A stretch of 64,000 nucleotides of DNA from an uncultured beta proteobacterium (GTDB taxonomy: Bacteria > Pseudomonadota > Gammaproteobacteria > Burkholderiales > Burkholderiaceae_C), in contig CAIUDG010000002.1 of the NCBI GenBank assembly GCA_903897925.1, positions 1 to 64,000 of the forward strand, given 5' to 3'. The position numbers and the translations under genes were made by a program. The notes under the pieces were generated by a model. That model ran no database searches and was not told the origin of the DNA. It saw nothing but the letters and a program-made list of their open reading frames with translations. The number at the start of each line of letters is the position of its first letter. The stretch's first letter is position 1. Below, piece by piece: positions 32,723 to 41,101 of the stretch.

Positions 32723-34444
32723 TTAAAAGGTATCCCAGCCGTCGGCGTCGGCGACGCTTGCTGCGGCCGGCGCAGGCGCCGCTTTGGCGGCTGGCTTCAT
32801 CGCCGGCAGCGCATTCGCAGGGCGGGCCTGCGGCCGCGCCAGTGGCGTTGCTGTGCGCTGCACCGGGGCGGCCGGGCGGGCGCGCGGGCGCGCTGCGCTG
32901 GGCAGCGGCGCGCTCGGGCTGTTGCCGCCCAGCTTGAACACCGACACTGCATGCACCAGGTCGTTGGTCTGGGCTTTCAGACTGCCCGCAGCGGCGGCCA
33001 TTTGTTCCACCAGTGCGGCATTTTGCTGCGTCGTCTGGTCCATATGGGTAACGGCTTCGCCCACCTGCTGCACGCCGGTGGCCTGGGCTTTGCTGGCGGC
33101 GTCAATTTCACCCATGATGGTGGTTACCTGGCGAATCGCACCGACCACTTCGCTCATGGTCTGTCCGGCCTGATCGACCAAGGTGGAACCCTGTTCCACG
33201 CGCTCCACACTGGCACCGATCAGGCTCTTGATTTCTTTGGCTGCGTCGGCCGAGCGGCCGGCCAGGCTGCGCACTTCCGATGCCACCACCGCAAAGCCGC
33301 GGCCCTGCTCTCCGGCGCGTGCGGCTTCGACCGCGGCGTTCAGCGCCAGGATGTTGGTCTGGAACGCGATGCCGTCGATCACGCCGATGATGTCGTAAAT
33401 ACGGCGCGACGAGTCATTGATGTCCTTCATGGTGGCCACCACCTGGCCCACTACTTCGCCGCCTTGTGCGGCAACCAGCGAGGCATTCAGTGCCAGCTGG
33501 TTGGCATGGCGTGCGTTATCGGCGTTTTGCCGCACTTGCGTGCCCAGGGTGTCGGAAGACGCGGCGGTTTGTTGCAGCGCGCTGGCCTGGCGTTCGGTGC
33601 GGTCGCTCAGGTCCTGGCTGCCGGCGGCAATCTCGTCGGTGGCGGTGGCAATCTGCGCCGCCGAGTTGCGCACGCCGCTGACCAGGCTCTTGAGTGCGTC
33701 CTGCATTTGCGCCATGACGCCCATCAGGCTGGAACTGCCGCCCTGGTTCGGCACCACGGAGCTGAGGTTGCCGGCGGCAATGCTTTCCAGCGTGCGCCGG
33801 GCGTCGGACGGGTCGCCGCCCAGTTCGCTTTTGACCGTGGCCAGCAGGCGGATATTCAGAAAAATGGCGATCGCCGTGGCCAGCACGGAAATGCCGATGG
33901 ACCACTGAACTGCCAGTTCACTCCAGTGGTTGACCTGGTCGTGCACCTGGCTGGAATTTTTTGCTGCGGCTTCGCGCAGCTTCAGCAGCGCAGCGCGCAG
34001 TTCGCGCCAGGCCGGGGTTTCTTCCTTGTTCAGGATGGCAATGGCCTCGGTGCCGGATTTGACTTCCGCCAGCACCTTTTCCTGTGCCGCGGCGTGCCGG
34101 CTGCGCAAAGCCGCGAGTTCGCTCACGCCGCTTTGCAGATTGCCACCGGCGCTGGCCTCCAGCGTTGCCGCAGTGGCCTTGTCATAGTCTTGCTGCGCCT
34201 TTTGGAAGTTTTCCATCGCTTTGGGGTTGCTCGGGTCCAGCACCACATTGCGCAGCGCCTGGCCCATTTGCAGCCCCTGGGCATACATTTCTGACAGCCC
34301 GCGTTCGACCTTTTGCTCGGTGTTGAGGTACTGGTCGAACGCGCTGCGGGTGTGGCTGAGCGAACCGACACTGGCCGCCAGCCCGACGATGAACAGAACA
34401 ACAGGGCCGAGGGCGAATAAAACGATTTTTGCGCTGAATTTCAT
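32723..34444 (-). CDS. methyl-accepting chemotaxis protein (MCP 2) with C-terminal pentapeptide
   Basis: A 573-residue chemoreceptor of the Tsr-like four-helix-bundle class. TM1 is near 5-25, a periplasmic four-helix sensor (about 150 residues) follows, TM2 is near 190-210, then HAMP and the signalling coiled coil with the tip [20 protein letters not shown]. After an Ala/Pro/Arg-rich flexible tail the protein ends GWDTF, the tether to which CheR and CheB bind. The ATG at 34444 has a GGGAG site; the preceding TTG is not used. A flagellar-type promoter candidate lies upstream at 34529-34554. Confidence 0.93.
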   Translation of the reverse strand: MKFSAKIVLFALGPVVLFIVGLAASVGSLSHTRSAFDQYLNTEQKVERGLSEMYAQGLQMGQALRNVVLDPSNPKAMENFQKAQQDYDKATAATLEASAGGNLQSGVSELAALRSRHAAAQEKVLAEVKSGTEAIAILNKEETPAWRELRAALLKLREAAAKNSSQVHDQVNHWSELAVQWSIGISVLATAIAIFLNIRLLATVKSELGGDPSDARRTLESIAAGNLSSVVPNQGGSSSLMGVMAQMQDALKSLVSGVRNSAAQIATATDEIAAGSQDLSDRTERQASALQQTAASSDTLGTQVRQNADNARHANQLALNASLVAAQGGEVVGQVVATMKDINDSSRRIYDIIGVIDGIAFQTNILALNAAVEAARAGEQGRGFAVVASEVRSLAGRSADAAKEIKSLIGASVERVEQGSTLVDQAGQTMSEVVGAIRQVTTIMGEIDAASKAQATGVQQVGEAVTHMDQTTQQNAALVEQMAAAAGSLKAQTNDLVHAVSVFKLGGNSPSAPLPSAARPRARPAAPVQRTATPLARPQARPANALPAMKPAAKAAPAPAAASVADADGWDTF

Positions 34445-34528
34445 CAACGATCTCCCGAGTGGTTAGGACGCCAGCGGCGGCGCGCGATGTGGCCGTTGCG
34501 TAGTCGTCCATGATACCCACGCGAGTAT

Positions 34529-34554
34529 CGATCGGGAGAAATATCCCGCCTTTA
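34529..34554 (-). promoter_or_regulatory. candidate sigma-28-type promoter for MCP 2
   Basis: Read on the minus strand, TAAA (34551-34554) is followed after 14 bases by CCCGATCG (34529-34536). The flagellar sigma-28 consensus is TAAA, 15 bases, GCCGATAA, so the core CCGAT and the TAAA box match with spacing one base short. The position, about 85 bases before the MCP 2 start, is reasonable for a chemotaxis gene. Confidence 0.4.
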
Positions 34555-34567
34555 TTCGCGGCGCGTA

Positions 34568-34960
34568 TCAGTCTGCCTTGACCGCCAGAATGGGGCAGGA
34601 AATAGTCAGCAGAATTTCCTGTGCCATGCTGCCAAGCAGCAATTTGCCGACCGGCGAGCGCCGGCGCAGGCCGATAACCAGCAACGACACTTGGCGCAGA
34701 TCGACCAGTTCGGCGATTTCGTCGATGGCGTTTCTGCCACGCACAAATTGCTTGAACTCGGCTTTCAATCCGCTGTTGGCCAGCAGTTGCTCGACGCGTT
34801 CGACATCCTGCACGTCGGCGCGTGCCGGGTCATCACCGCTGCCGCCGGGCGTGGCATTGACCACCAGCAGGGGCAGGTTGCGCTCCTTGGCATATTCGAT
34901 GCCCTTGTCCAGGGCTGCCTGGCCTTCCGGGCGGGGTACGTAGGCTACCAATACGGTCAT
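34568..34960 (-). CDS. universal stress protein (UspA family)
   Basis: A 130-residue Usp-domain protein: starts MTVLVAYVPRPEGQAAL, then an alternating alpha/beta fold, and ends with VIGLRRRSPVGKLLLGSMAQEILLTISCPILAV. This last segment is the nucleotide-binding region, but the usual G-x2-G-x9-G-[ST] lacks its second Gly (Arg instead), so ATP binding may be altered. A GAGAGA site precedes the ATG. It is divergent from boxB with a 218-base intergenic region that contains repeats; shared regulation is possible. Confidence 0.9.
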   Translation of the reverse strand: MTVLVAYVPRPEGQAALDKGIEYAKERNLPLLVVNATPGGSGDDPARADVQDVERVEQLLANSGLKAEFKQFVRGRNAIDEIAELVDLRQVSLLVIGLRRRSPVGKLLLGSMAQEILLTISCPILAVKAD

Positions 34961-35075
34961 GAATCTCTCTCCTTGGTGTAGTCGTTGCGCGAGGGCAAAG
35001 CCAAATCATAGTGGGGTTGGCGGCGCTTTGTGAAGGAATCGGCGGCGCCGAAAAAATAGCGGCTTTATTGATCTG

Positions 35076-35089
35076 GCGCAACCTTGTGC
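35076..35089. promoter_or_regulatory. imperfect palindrome upstream of boxB
   Basis: GCGCAACCTTGTGC forms an inverted repeat (GCxCAA / TTGxGC arms around CC), 25 bases before the direct repeats at 35101-35130 and about 100 bases before the boxB start. It could be an operator for a regulator of boxB or of the divergent stress-protein gene. Confidence 0.3.
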
Positions 35090-35100
35090 GGATATTGTGA

Positions 35101-35130
35101 AATATAGTACACACACGCAATATAGTGCAT
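35101..35130. promoter_or_regulatory. direct repeats upstream of boxB, candidate operator
   Basis: AATATAGTACAC (35101-35112) and AATATAGTGCAT (35119-35130) repeat with an 18-base period, and each contains a TATAGT that could serve as a -10 box. The second copy includes TGCA, the core reported for BoxR/BzdR-type regulators of benzoyl-CoA genes. Location 49-78 bases before the boxB start fits a promoter-operator; regulator identity is inference. Confidence 0.45.
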
Positions 35131-35178
35131 TTGCGTATAAACACCCGATATCCGTACTTTCATTCAATGGAGACATAC

Positions 35179-36669
35179 ATGGCACAGGACGACACCCTCA
35201 CGGAAGACCGCGAGTCCATCGATAACGACAAATTTGTAGAAGTCAGCTACGCCGATTCGATCCCCAACAACGTAGGCCTGTCTTCCGACCGGCAATTGCT
35301 GCGTGCGCTGGAAAGTTGGCATCCGAACTACATCGACTGGTGGAAAGACATGGGCCCGGAAGGCTTCCAGGACGCCGATGTCTATCTGCGCACGGCGGTC
35401 GGGGTGGACCCGGCCGGCTGGGCCAAGTTTGGTTATGTGAAGATGCCCGACTACCGCTGGGGCATCCTGCTGGCGCCGCAAGTTGAAGGCCGCACCATTC
35501 CCTGCGGTCGCCACAAGGGCGAGCCGGTGTGGCAGGAAGTGCCGGGCGAATACCGTTCGCTGCTGCGCCGTCTGATCGTGGTGCAGGGCGATACCGAGCC
35601 GGCCTCGGTGGAACAGCAGCGCTACCTGGGTGCCACCGCGCCGAGCCTGTACGACATGCGCAACCTGTTCCAGGTGAATGTGGAAGAAGGCCGCCACCTG
35701 TGGGCCATGGTCTATCTGCTGGTCAAGCACTTCGGCAAGGATGGCCGTGAAGAAGCCCAGGCCCTGCTGGAACGCCGCAGCGGCCAGAAGGACAATCCGC
35801 GCATTCTGGGCGCCTTCAATGAGCTCACCCCGGACTGGCTGAGCTTCTTCATGTTCACCTATTTCACCGACCGCGACGGCAAAATGCAGCTCGCGGCACT
35901 GGCCGAGTCCGGCTTCGACCCTCTGAGCCGCAGCTGCCGCTTCATGCTGACCGAAGAGGCACACCATCTGTTTGTCGGCGAAACCGGCGTGGGCCGCACC
36001 ATTGAGGCCACCTGCGCCGCCATGGTCAAGGCCGGCATCACCGACCCTTACGATACCGAAGCCATTCGCAAGCTCGGCGTGGTGGACCTGCCGCTGCTGC
36101 AGCGCAAGGCCAACTTCCACATGTCGGTGACGCGCGACCTGTTTGGCAGCGAAATTTCCAGCAATGGCGCCGAAGCCTTCAGCTCGGGCCTGAAAGGCCG
36201 CTTCAACGAAGCCAAGCTCAGCGATGACCACCAGCTGCAGGACAGCACCTACAAAGTCACCAGCGTGGTCGACGGCAAACTGGTCGACGCCGATGTGCCG
36301 GCATTGCGCGCCATCAACTGCCGCCTGCTCGACGATTACATTGCCGACTGCCAGGGCGGCATCGACCGCTGGAACAAAACCATCGAAAAAGCCGGCATCC
36401 AGTTCCAGATGAAGCAGCCGTACAAAGGCTTCAACCGCAAAATCGGTGAATTCGCCGGACACCGCATCAGCCCCGATGGTGTGCTGCTGGGCGAAGCCGA
36501 CTGGGCGGCACAGAAGGGCAACTGGCTGCCCAACGACAGCGACATGGAATTCATCAACTCGCTGATGAAAGCCAGCCACGGACCCGGCGAATATGCCAGC
36601 TGGATAGCTCCTCCGCGCATGGGTATCAACCAGCAGCCGGTCGACTACGAGTACGTCAAGATCGCCTGA
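35179..36669 (+). CDS. boxB: benzoyl-CoA 2,3-epoxidase subunit BoxB
   Basis: A 496-residue diiron oxygenase closely matching BoxB: blocks WWKDMGPEGF, VYLRTAVGVDPAGWAKFGYVKM, RWGILLAPQ, QGDTEPASVEQQR and FQVNVEEGRHLWAM are near-copies of the known protein. The ExxH iron-ligand motifs are EGRH (near 170) and EAHH in MLTEEAHHLFVGE (near 260). BoxB, with the reductase BoxA, converts benzoyl-CoA to its 2,3-epoxide in the aerobic box pathway. The N-terminus is about 20-30 residues longer than the typical protein. No boxA, boxC or regulator gene is adjacent. The start at 35179 has GGAGA upstream; ATG 35167 is an alternative. Confidence 0.93.
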   Translation: MAQDDTLTEDRESIDNDKFVEVSYADSIPNNVGLSSDRQLLRALESWHPNYIDWWKDMGPEGFQDADVYLRTAVGVDPAGWAKFGYVKMPDYRWGILLAPQVEGRTIPCGRHKGEPVWQEVPGEYRSLLRRLIVVQGDTEPASVEQQRYLGATAPSLYDMRNLFQVNVEEGRHLWAMVYLLVKHFGKDGREEAQALLERRSGQKDNPRILGAFNELTPDWLSFFMFTYFTDRDGKMQLAALAESGFDPLSRSCRFMLTEEAHHLFVGETGVGRTIEATCAAMVKAGITDPYDTEAIRKLGVVDLPLLQRKANFHMSVTRDLFGSEISSNGAEAFSSGLKGRFNEAKLSDDHQLQDSTYKVTSVVDGKLVDADVPALRAINCRLLDDYIADCQGGIDRWNKTIEKAGIQFQMKQPYKGFNRKIGEFAGHRISPDGVLLGEADWAAQKGNWLPNDSDMEFINSLMKASHGPGEYASWIAPPRMGINQQPVDYEYVKIA

Positions 36670-36684
36670 CGCGGGCGCCGGATA

Positions 36685-36721
36685 GCGGCAACAACCCGAA
36701 CCGAATGCGGGTTGTTGCCGC
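36685..36721. terminator. strong hairpin after boxB
   Basis: GCGGCAACAACCC (36685-36697) pairs perfectly with GGGTTGTTGCCGC (36709-36721), extended by one more G-C pair around a nine-base loop. It starts 15 bases after the boxB stop. The following bases lack a clear U-run, so it may be an mRNA 3-prime stabiliser or a weak terminator separating boxB from the HiPIP gene. Confidence 0.6.
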
Positions 36722-36841
36722 CTAAACTTGACTTGCATCAGGAAACTACAAATTCCTGGAAAACAAGGCCCGCATGTAAGAGACAAGCAACCTTGGCGTG
36801 GCTATACTGCCGGCCAAGATCAACCCTACTGGAATTAATCC

Positions 36842-37144
36842 ATGTCAAATCGTCGCGAATTCATTGTTCAGTTTGGCCTCGGAAGCAGCGCACTGCTGGC
36901 AAGCCAGGCTTTTGCCCAAGCCATGGTTGCTGATGCCGATCCGCAAGCTGCTGCGCTGGGCTACCACGCTGACGGCAGCAAGACCGACAAATCCAAGTTC
37001 CCCAAGTACGCTGCCGATCAGCATTGCGGTACTTGCGCTCTGTTCCAGGGCAAGGCTGGTGACAAGTCCGGTGGCTGCCCACTGTTCGCCGGCAAGCAGG
37101 TGTCTGCTAACGGCTGGTGCAGCGCTTACGCCAAGAAGGGCTAA
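36842..37144 (+). CDS. high-potential iron-sulfur protein (HiPIP)
   Basis: A 100-residue precursor. It begins MSNRREFIVQFGLGSSALLA, a Tat-type leader, with a likely cleavage after AQA near residue 27. The mature domain has the four Cys that hold the 4Fe-4S cluster: Cys62 and Cys65 in HCGTC, Cys79 in GGCPLF and Cys93 in GWCSAY. HiPIPs are periplasmic electron carriers working at high potential, often between the cytochrome bc1 complex and terminal oxidases or reductases. A TATACT box at 36803-36808 may be its -10 element. It sits alone behind boxB, separated by a hairpin. Confidence 0.95.
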   Translation: MSNRREFIVQFGLGSSALLASQAFAQAMVADADPQAAALGYHADGSKTDKSKFPKYAADQHCGTCALFQGKAGDKSGGCPLFAGKQVSANGWCSAYAKKG

Positions 37145-37165
37145 GTAGCGACTGCGGGACTGCGT

Positions 37166-37486
37166 TTGTCTGACGATTACCAAATCGAGATACCGCAGTC
37201 CTTCATTGCGTTATTCATGGCAGCGGGCCGCGCCAAGCCGTCCCTGCCGCGTGCCGAATTGGCACAGCGCTACGAGCTGTGTGAAGATTTGGCTCATATG
37301 CTCACAGCCACAGCCCAAGAGATGCTGCACGGCTTGGGAATTACCGAAGCCGATGTGTTGCAGCGCTGTTATCAGGGCCTGTGTACCGAACCGGCGGTGG
37401 TTTCCGTGGCAGAAGCCGGCTGGGTTATCTGCCGGCTGGCCGAGTTGAGCGCCTGGCCCTTGCCAGTGTCCTTGTTGTCGGCCTGA
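37166..37486 (+). CDS. small conserved Burkholderiales protein of unknown function
   Basis: A 106-residue soluble protein, starting at a TTG (MSDDYQIEIPQSFIALF); no ATG lies nearer than codon 18. The middle RYELCEDLAHMLTATAQEML and the C-terminal VSVAEAGWVICRLAEL are helical. I have the impression of similar small proteins, sometimes labelled as chaperone-like ATPases, next to rsmI in this order, but no nucleotide-binding motif is visible, so that label should not be trusted. It begins 21 bases after the HiPIP stop and converges with rsmI. Confidence 0.65.
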   Translation: MSDDYQIEIPQSFIALFMAAGRAKPSLPRAELAQRYELCEDLAHMLTATAQEMLHGLGITEADVLQRCYQGLCTEPAVVSVAEAGWVICRLAELSAWPLPVSLLSA

Positions 37487-37513
37487 GCACCGGAACCTTT
37501 TCCCTTCCCTTTG

Positions 37514-38413
37514 CTATTGTTTTTTCAGTTCCAGTGCGCGTTCGTACAGTGCATTGCGCGACTGTCCGGTAATTTCGGCGGCCAGCTTGACGGCTGTTTT
37601 CAGCGGCAATTCGGCCAGTAACAGGGTCAGCACGCGCAGATCCTGGCCGGCTTCTTCGCTGGGCGGCGCGCCATGCAGAACCAGTGCAAACTCGCCGCGC
37701 AGATGGTTGGCATCCTGTGCCAGCCAGGCCGGAAAATCGGCCGCTGCCAGCGTCACGATGTCTTCAAACTGTTTGGTCAACTCGCGGCCAACGGTCAGCG
37801 GCCGCCGGCCCAGCACTGCCAGCGCGCCGGCCAGCGCTTCAATGCGGTGCGGCGCCTCCAGCAGCAGCACGGCGCGCTGTTCTGCTGCCAGGGCCTGCAC
37901 GGCGCTGGCCCGTTCGGCAGCCTTGCTCGACAAAAAACCCTGAAAAATGAAGCCCTTGTCCGACAACACGCCGGCCACCGACAGCAGGCAGGTCACGCTG
38001 CTGGCGCCCGGCAGTGGAATGCAGCGCAGTCCTTGGGCGGCGACGCTGGAGGCCAGCCGCGCACCGGGGTCGCTGATGCCGGGCGTACCGGCGTCGCTGA
38101 CATAGGCTACGCGCAGGCCCTGGCGCAGGCGTTCAAGCACCAACAGGGTGGCCTCGGCTTCGTTGTGTTGGTGCAGTGCCAGCAACTGCTGGCTGGTTTT
38201 GTCGATGCCGTAGGCGCGCAGCATTTGCTGGGTGTGGCGGGTGTCTTCACAAGCCACCACGTCGGCCAGTTCCAGTACATGCAGGGCACGCAGGCTGATG
38301 TCAGCCAGGTTGCCGATCGGTGTTGCCACCACATAGAGCGCGCCTTGCGGATAATGCTGCGCAGCCGCAGCCTCGCGCGCTGCGGCACGGGCAGAAGCAA
38401 ATGACACGCTCAT
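37514..38413 (-). CDS. rsmI: 16S rRNA (cytidine1402-2'-O)-methyltransferase RsmI
   Basis: A 299-residue SAM-dependent methyltransferase of the tetrapyrrole-methylase fold. The N-terminal GALYVVATPIGNLADISLRAL, the EDTRHTQQML segment and the SDAGTPGISDPG loop are diagnostic of RsmI, which methylates the ribose of C1402 in 16S rRNA and fine-tunes decoding. The C-terminal helical part ends GQSRNALYERALELKK, as usual. The ATG at 38413 has an AGGA site nine bases upstream. Divergent from yraN, with only 12 bases between starts. Confidence 0.96.
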   Translation of the reverse strand: MSVSFASARAAAREAAAAQHYPQGALYVVATPIGNLADISLRALHVLELADVVACEDTRHTQQMLRAYGIDKTSQQLLALHQHNEAEATLLVLERLRQGLRVAYVSDAGTPGISDPGARLASSVAAQGLRCIPLPGASSVTCLLSVAGVLSDKGFIFQGFLSSKAAERASAVQALAAEQRAVLLLEAPHRIEALAGALAVLGRRPLTVGRELTKQFEDIVTLAAADFPAWLAQDANHLRGEFALVLHGAPPSEEAGQDLRVLTLLLAELPLKTAVKLAAEITGQSRNALYERALELKKQ

Positions 38414-38425
38414 GGTGAACTTTCC

Positions 38426-38800
38426 TTGTTGAATTCAAAAACCGGCACCAGCAAACAGATTGGCGACGCGGCGGAAGATGCTGCGTTGGATTATCTGCAG
38501 CAGCAGGGCTTGCAATTGTTGCAGCGCAATTATCGAACGCCGGGGCGCGGTGGCGGCGAAATTGACCTGATCATGCGCGGCCGCGACGGCACCCTGGTGT
38601 TTGTCGAGGTGCGTGCCCGCGTGCGCAGCGAGTTCGGCGGCGCAGCGGCCAGCATCGGCGCCAGCAAACGCCGGCGCATCGTGCGTGCGGCGCAGCACTA
38701 TTTACTGGCTTGCGTAAAGTTGCCGCCATGCCGCTTTGACGTGGTGCTGGTAGAGCCGCATGGGCTGCAATGGTTGCCAGCGGCCTTTGACGCGCAGTAA
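38426..38800 (+). CDS. yraN: YraN family (UPF0102) putative endonuclease
   Basis: A 124-residue protein with the UPF0102 pattern: GDAAEDAALDYLQQQGL, RNYRTPGRGGGEIDLIMR and VFVEVRARVRSEFGGAAASI. The E-x-D and E-V-R/K residues resemble a restriction-endonuclease/Holliday-resolvase-like active site. The only usable starts are TTG at 38426 or 38429, because an in-frame stop lies at 38402-38404 and no ATG or GTG falls in between; the ribosome site is weak. An opposite-facing promoter for rsmI overlaps this spot. Its biological role is unsettled. Confidence 0.88.
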   Translation: MLNSKTGTSKQIGDAAEDAALDYLQQQGLQLLQRNYRTPGRGGGEIDLIMRGRDGTLVFVEVRARVRSEFGGAAASIGASKRRRIVRAAQHYLLACVKLPPCRFDVVLVEPHGLQWLPAAFDAQ

Positions 38801-38876
38801 CGACTGCTAACAAACACGGGAGTCCCTTGGTGCTTGCAGGTCTGTCAATCCGCGGCGGGCCGGGTATCATCCGCCT

Positions 38877-39476
38877 ATGCTGGAACAACGAATTCAACAA
38901 CACTTTATCGACAGCGCCGACCTGAAGTACCAGGCCGCCGAAGTCCTGAGCAAACCCATCGCCGCAGCCGTTCAGGCCGTGCTGGCCTGTGTCACCAGCG
39001 GCGGCAAGGTGCTGGCCTGCGGTAATGGCGGCTCGGCCGCTGACGCACAGCACTTTTCGGCGGAGTTTATTGGCCGCTTCGAACGCGAGCGCCCGGAACT
39101 GGCGGCAATTGCACTGACCACCGACAGCTCCATCCTGACGGCCATTGGCAACGATTACGACTTCAGCGTGATTTTTTCGCGCCAGGTGCGCGCTCTGGGC
39201 CAGCCGGGTGACGTGTTGGTGGCGATTTCCACCAGTGGCAATTCTGCCAATGTGCTGGCCGCCATCGAGGCCGCGCATGAGCGTGAAATGGTGGTCATCG
39301 GCCTGAGCGGACGTGGCGGCGGCAAGATGAACCAGGCTTTGCGCGATACCGATGTGCACATCTGTGTGCCGCACGAACGCACCGCGCGGGTGCAGGAAGT
39401 GCATATTCTGGCCCTGCATTGCATTTGTGATGCGGTTGATGCCCAGCTCCTGGGCGATCAGGAAAGTTCCACATGA
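38877..39476 (+). CDS. gmhA: SIS-domain phosphoheptose isomerase (GmhA/DiaA-like)
   Basis: A 199-residue single SIS-domain protein. The phosphosugar-binding loop ACGNGGSAADAQHFSAE (near 47-63) and VAISTSGNSANVLAAIEAA (near 115-133) are typical for GmhA, which isomerises sedoheptulose 7-phosphate for lipopolysaccharide heptose. In this genomic position (between yraN and a BON lipoprotein) the relative may instead be the DnaA-interacting DiaA type; sequence alone does not separate them. Its stop overlaps the next start by four bases. Confidence 0.85.
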   Translation: MLEQRIQQHFIDSADLKYQAAEVLSKPIAAAVQAVLACVTSGGKVLACGNGGSAADAQHFSAEFIGRFERERPELAAIALTTDSSILTAIGNDYDFSVIFSRQVRALGQPGDVLVAISTSGNSANVLAAIEAAHEREMVVIGLSGRGGGKMNQALRDTDVHICVPHERTARVQEVHILALHCICDAVDAQLLGDQESST

Positions 39477-40111
39477 AGCGTTTGTTGTGCCAGGCGGCGG
39501 CTGTATCGGCCGTGTTGTTGTGCTTGTCCGGCCTGGGCGGCTGCGTGCCGCTGCTGTTCGGCGGCGCCGTCACCACGGCCTTTGTCGCCACCGACCGGCG
39601 TACCTCCGGCATGGTGCTGGAAGACAACAATATTCAGCTCAAGGCCGGTGCCCGCATTGCGGATGTTCTGGGTGAGCGCGGCCACGTCAATGTCACCAGC
39701 TACAACCTGCGGGTGTTGTTAACCGGCGAGGTGCCCAGCGCCCAGGACAAGGCACTGGTCGAGCAGACCGTGATGAATGTCGATAGTGTGCGCGGTGTCT
39801 ACAACGAACTGGAAGTGCTTGGTAACTCTACCCTGTCGCAGCGCTCTTCCGACGCTTTGGTGTCAACCCGGGTCAAAGGCGCACTGATCGATGCGCGGGA
39901 CCTGATTTCCAACGCCTTCAAGGTGGTCACCGAGCGCGGTACCGTCTATGTGCTGGGCCGCGTTACCAAGCGGGAGGCCGCTCGGGCCACCGAAATCATC
40001 CGCTCTGCCGACGGCGTGCAGCGCCTGGTTTTGTACTGGGAAGTCATCAGCGAAGACGAATTGGCACGCATGCTGCCAACGCCTCCCGCCTCCGACGCCA
40101 AACGCCCCTGA
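39473..40111 (+). CDS. BON-domain outer-membrane lipoprotein (DolP/YraP-like)
   Basis: A 212-residue lipoprotein: basic start, hydrophobic core and the lipobox LSGLGGC (Cys near residue 24). Two BON domains follow: the first around 70-125 (VTSYNLRVLLTGEVPSAQDKA) and the second around 135-200 (DARDLISNAFKVVTERGTVYVLGRV). DolP-type proteins sit in the outer membrane, bind anionic phospholipids and support envelope integrity. It is translationally coupled to the SIS-domain gene (ATGA overlap), the same order as in Escherichia coli diaA-dolP. Confidence 0.92.
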   Translation: MKRLLCQAAAVSAVLLCLSGLGGCVPLLFGGAVTTAFVATDRRTSGMVLEDNNIQLKAGARIADVLGERGHVNVTSYNLRVLLTGEVPSAQDKALVEQTVMNVDSVRGVYNELEVLGNSTLSQRSSDALVSTRVKGALIDARDLISNAFKVVTERGTVYVLGRVTKREAARATEIIRSADGVQRLVLYWEVISEDELARMLPTPPASDAKRP

Positions 40112-40171
40112 GCCGCGCAGTTGCAGGCCGCCGGGCTGGGCTGCTGCGCCCGCCCAGCCTTGCTTTGCACC

Positions 40172-41098
40172 TTATTTCAGGCGTTTGATCAGGCTGCTGG
40201 TGTCCCAGCGCTGGCCACCCATCTGCTGCACATCGGCATAAAACTGATCGACCAGGGCCGTCACCGGCAGCCGGGCGCCGTTGCGCTTGGCTTCGTCGAG
40301 CACCAGGCCCAGATCCTTGCGCATCCAGTCCACCGCAAAGCCGAAGTCGAATTTGTCGGCGACCATGGTTTTTCCGCGGTTGTCGAGTTGCCAGCTCTGT
40401 GCGGCACCTTTGCCAATCACATCCAGCACCTGGTTCATGTCGAGCCCGGCGCGCTGGCCAAAGGCGATCGCCTCGGACAGGCCTTGCACCAAGCCGGCAA
40501 TGCAGATCTGGTTGACCATCTTGGCTAGTTGACCGGCACCGCTGTCGCCCAGGTGGGTGAAGGCGCGTGAAAATGCCATGGCGATGGGTTCGGCGGCCTG
40601 GAATGCAGCCAGATCGCCGCCGCACATCACGGTCAGCAGGCCGTTCTGGGCGCCAGCCTGGCCGCCAGATACCGGCGCGTCGACAAACTGCAGTCCGGCC
40701 TGGTTGCAGGCTGCTGCCAGTTCGCGGGCTACGCTGGCGCTGGCGGTGGTGTGGTCGACAAAAATGCTGCCACGGCGCATGCCGGCAAAAGCGCCGTTTT
40801 CGCCCAGGGTGACGCTGCGCAAATCATCGTCATTGCCAACACAGCAAAACACAAAATCGGCGTTTTCCGCGGCCTGGCGCGGGCTGGCTGCGCTTTGCTG
40901 CGCTCCGCAGGCGCTGGCGGCATCGGCAAATTCGGCACACCAGGCCTGGGCTTTGGCGGCGTTGCGGTTGTACACCGTGACCTGGTGGCCGGCGCGCGCC
41001 AGGTGGCCGGCCATGGGATAGCCCATGACACCCAGGCCAAGAAAGGCCACTTTGGCGGGGCTGCTGGGGAGGTAGGTTTTGCTGTGGATGGAAGACAT
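40172..41098 (-). CDS. 3-hydroxyisobutyrate dehydrogenase-like NAD(P)-dependent oxidoreductase
   Basis: A 308-residue beta-hydroxyacid dehydrogenase. The Rossmann motif GLGVMGYPMAGHLARAGH is followed by the substrate loop DAPVSGGQAGAQNG and the catalytic Lys in GAGQLAKMVNQICIAG. Members oxidise or reduce 3-hydroxyisobutyrate, tartronate semialdehyde (GarR/GlxR) or related acids; the substrate cannot be chosen from sequence. The start at 41098 is three bases from the pilU stop, so it may be transcribed with the pilT-pilU genes, an unusual companion. Confidence 0.9.
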   Translation of the reverse strand: MSSIHSKTYLPSSPAKVAFLGLGVMGYPMAGHLARAGHQVTVYNRNAAKAQAWCAEFADAASACGAQQSAASPRQAAENADFVFCCVGNDDDLRSVTLGENGAFAGMRRGSIFVDHTTASASVARELAAACNQAGLQFVDAPVSGGQAGAQNGLLTVMCGGDLAAFQAAEPIAMAFSRAFTHLGDSGAGQLAKMVNQICIAGLVQGLSEAIAFGQRAGLDMNQVLDVIGKGAAQSWQLDNRGKTMVADKFDFGFAVDWMRKDLGLVLDEAKRNGARLPVTALVDQFYADVQQMGGQRWDTSSLIKRLK

Positions 41099-41101
41099 AA
41101 A

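Noticed and set aside
32195-34294. 699-codon plus-strand open frame opposite MCP 2
   Set aside because: It mirrors the repetitive codon pattern of the chemoreceptor coiled coil on the other strand; no start signal or domain.
36842-37144. HiPIP as direct electron donor to BoxB
   Set aside because: HiPIP carries a Tat-type leader and should be periplasmic, while BoxB is cytoplasmic and uses the reductase BoxA. The adjacency alone does not support the link, and a hairpin separates the genes.
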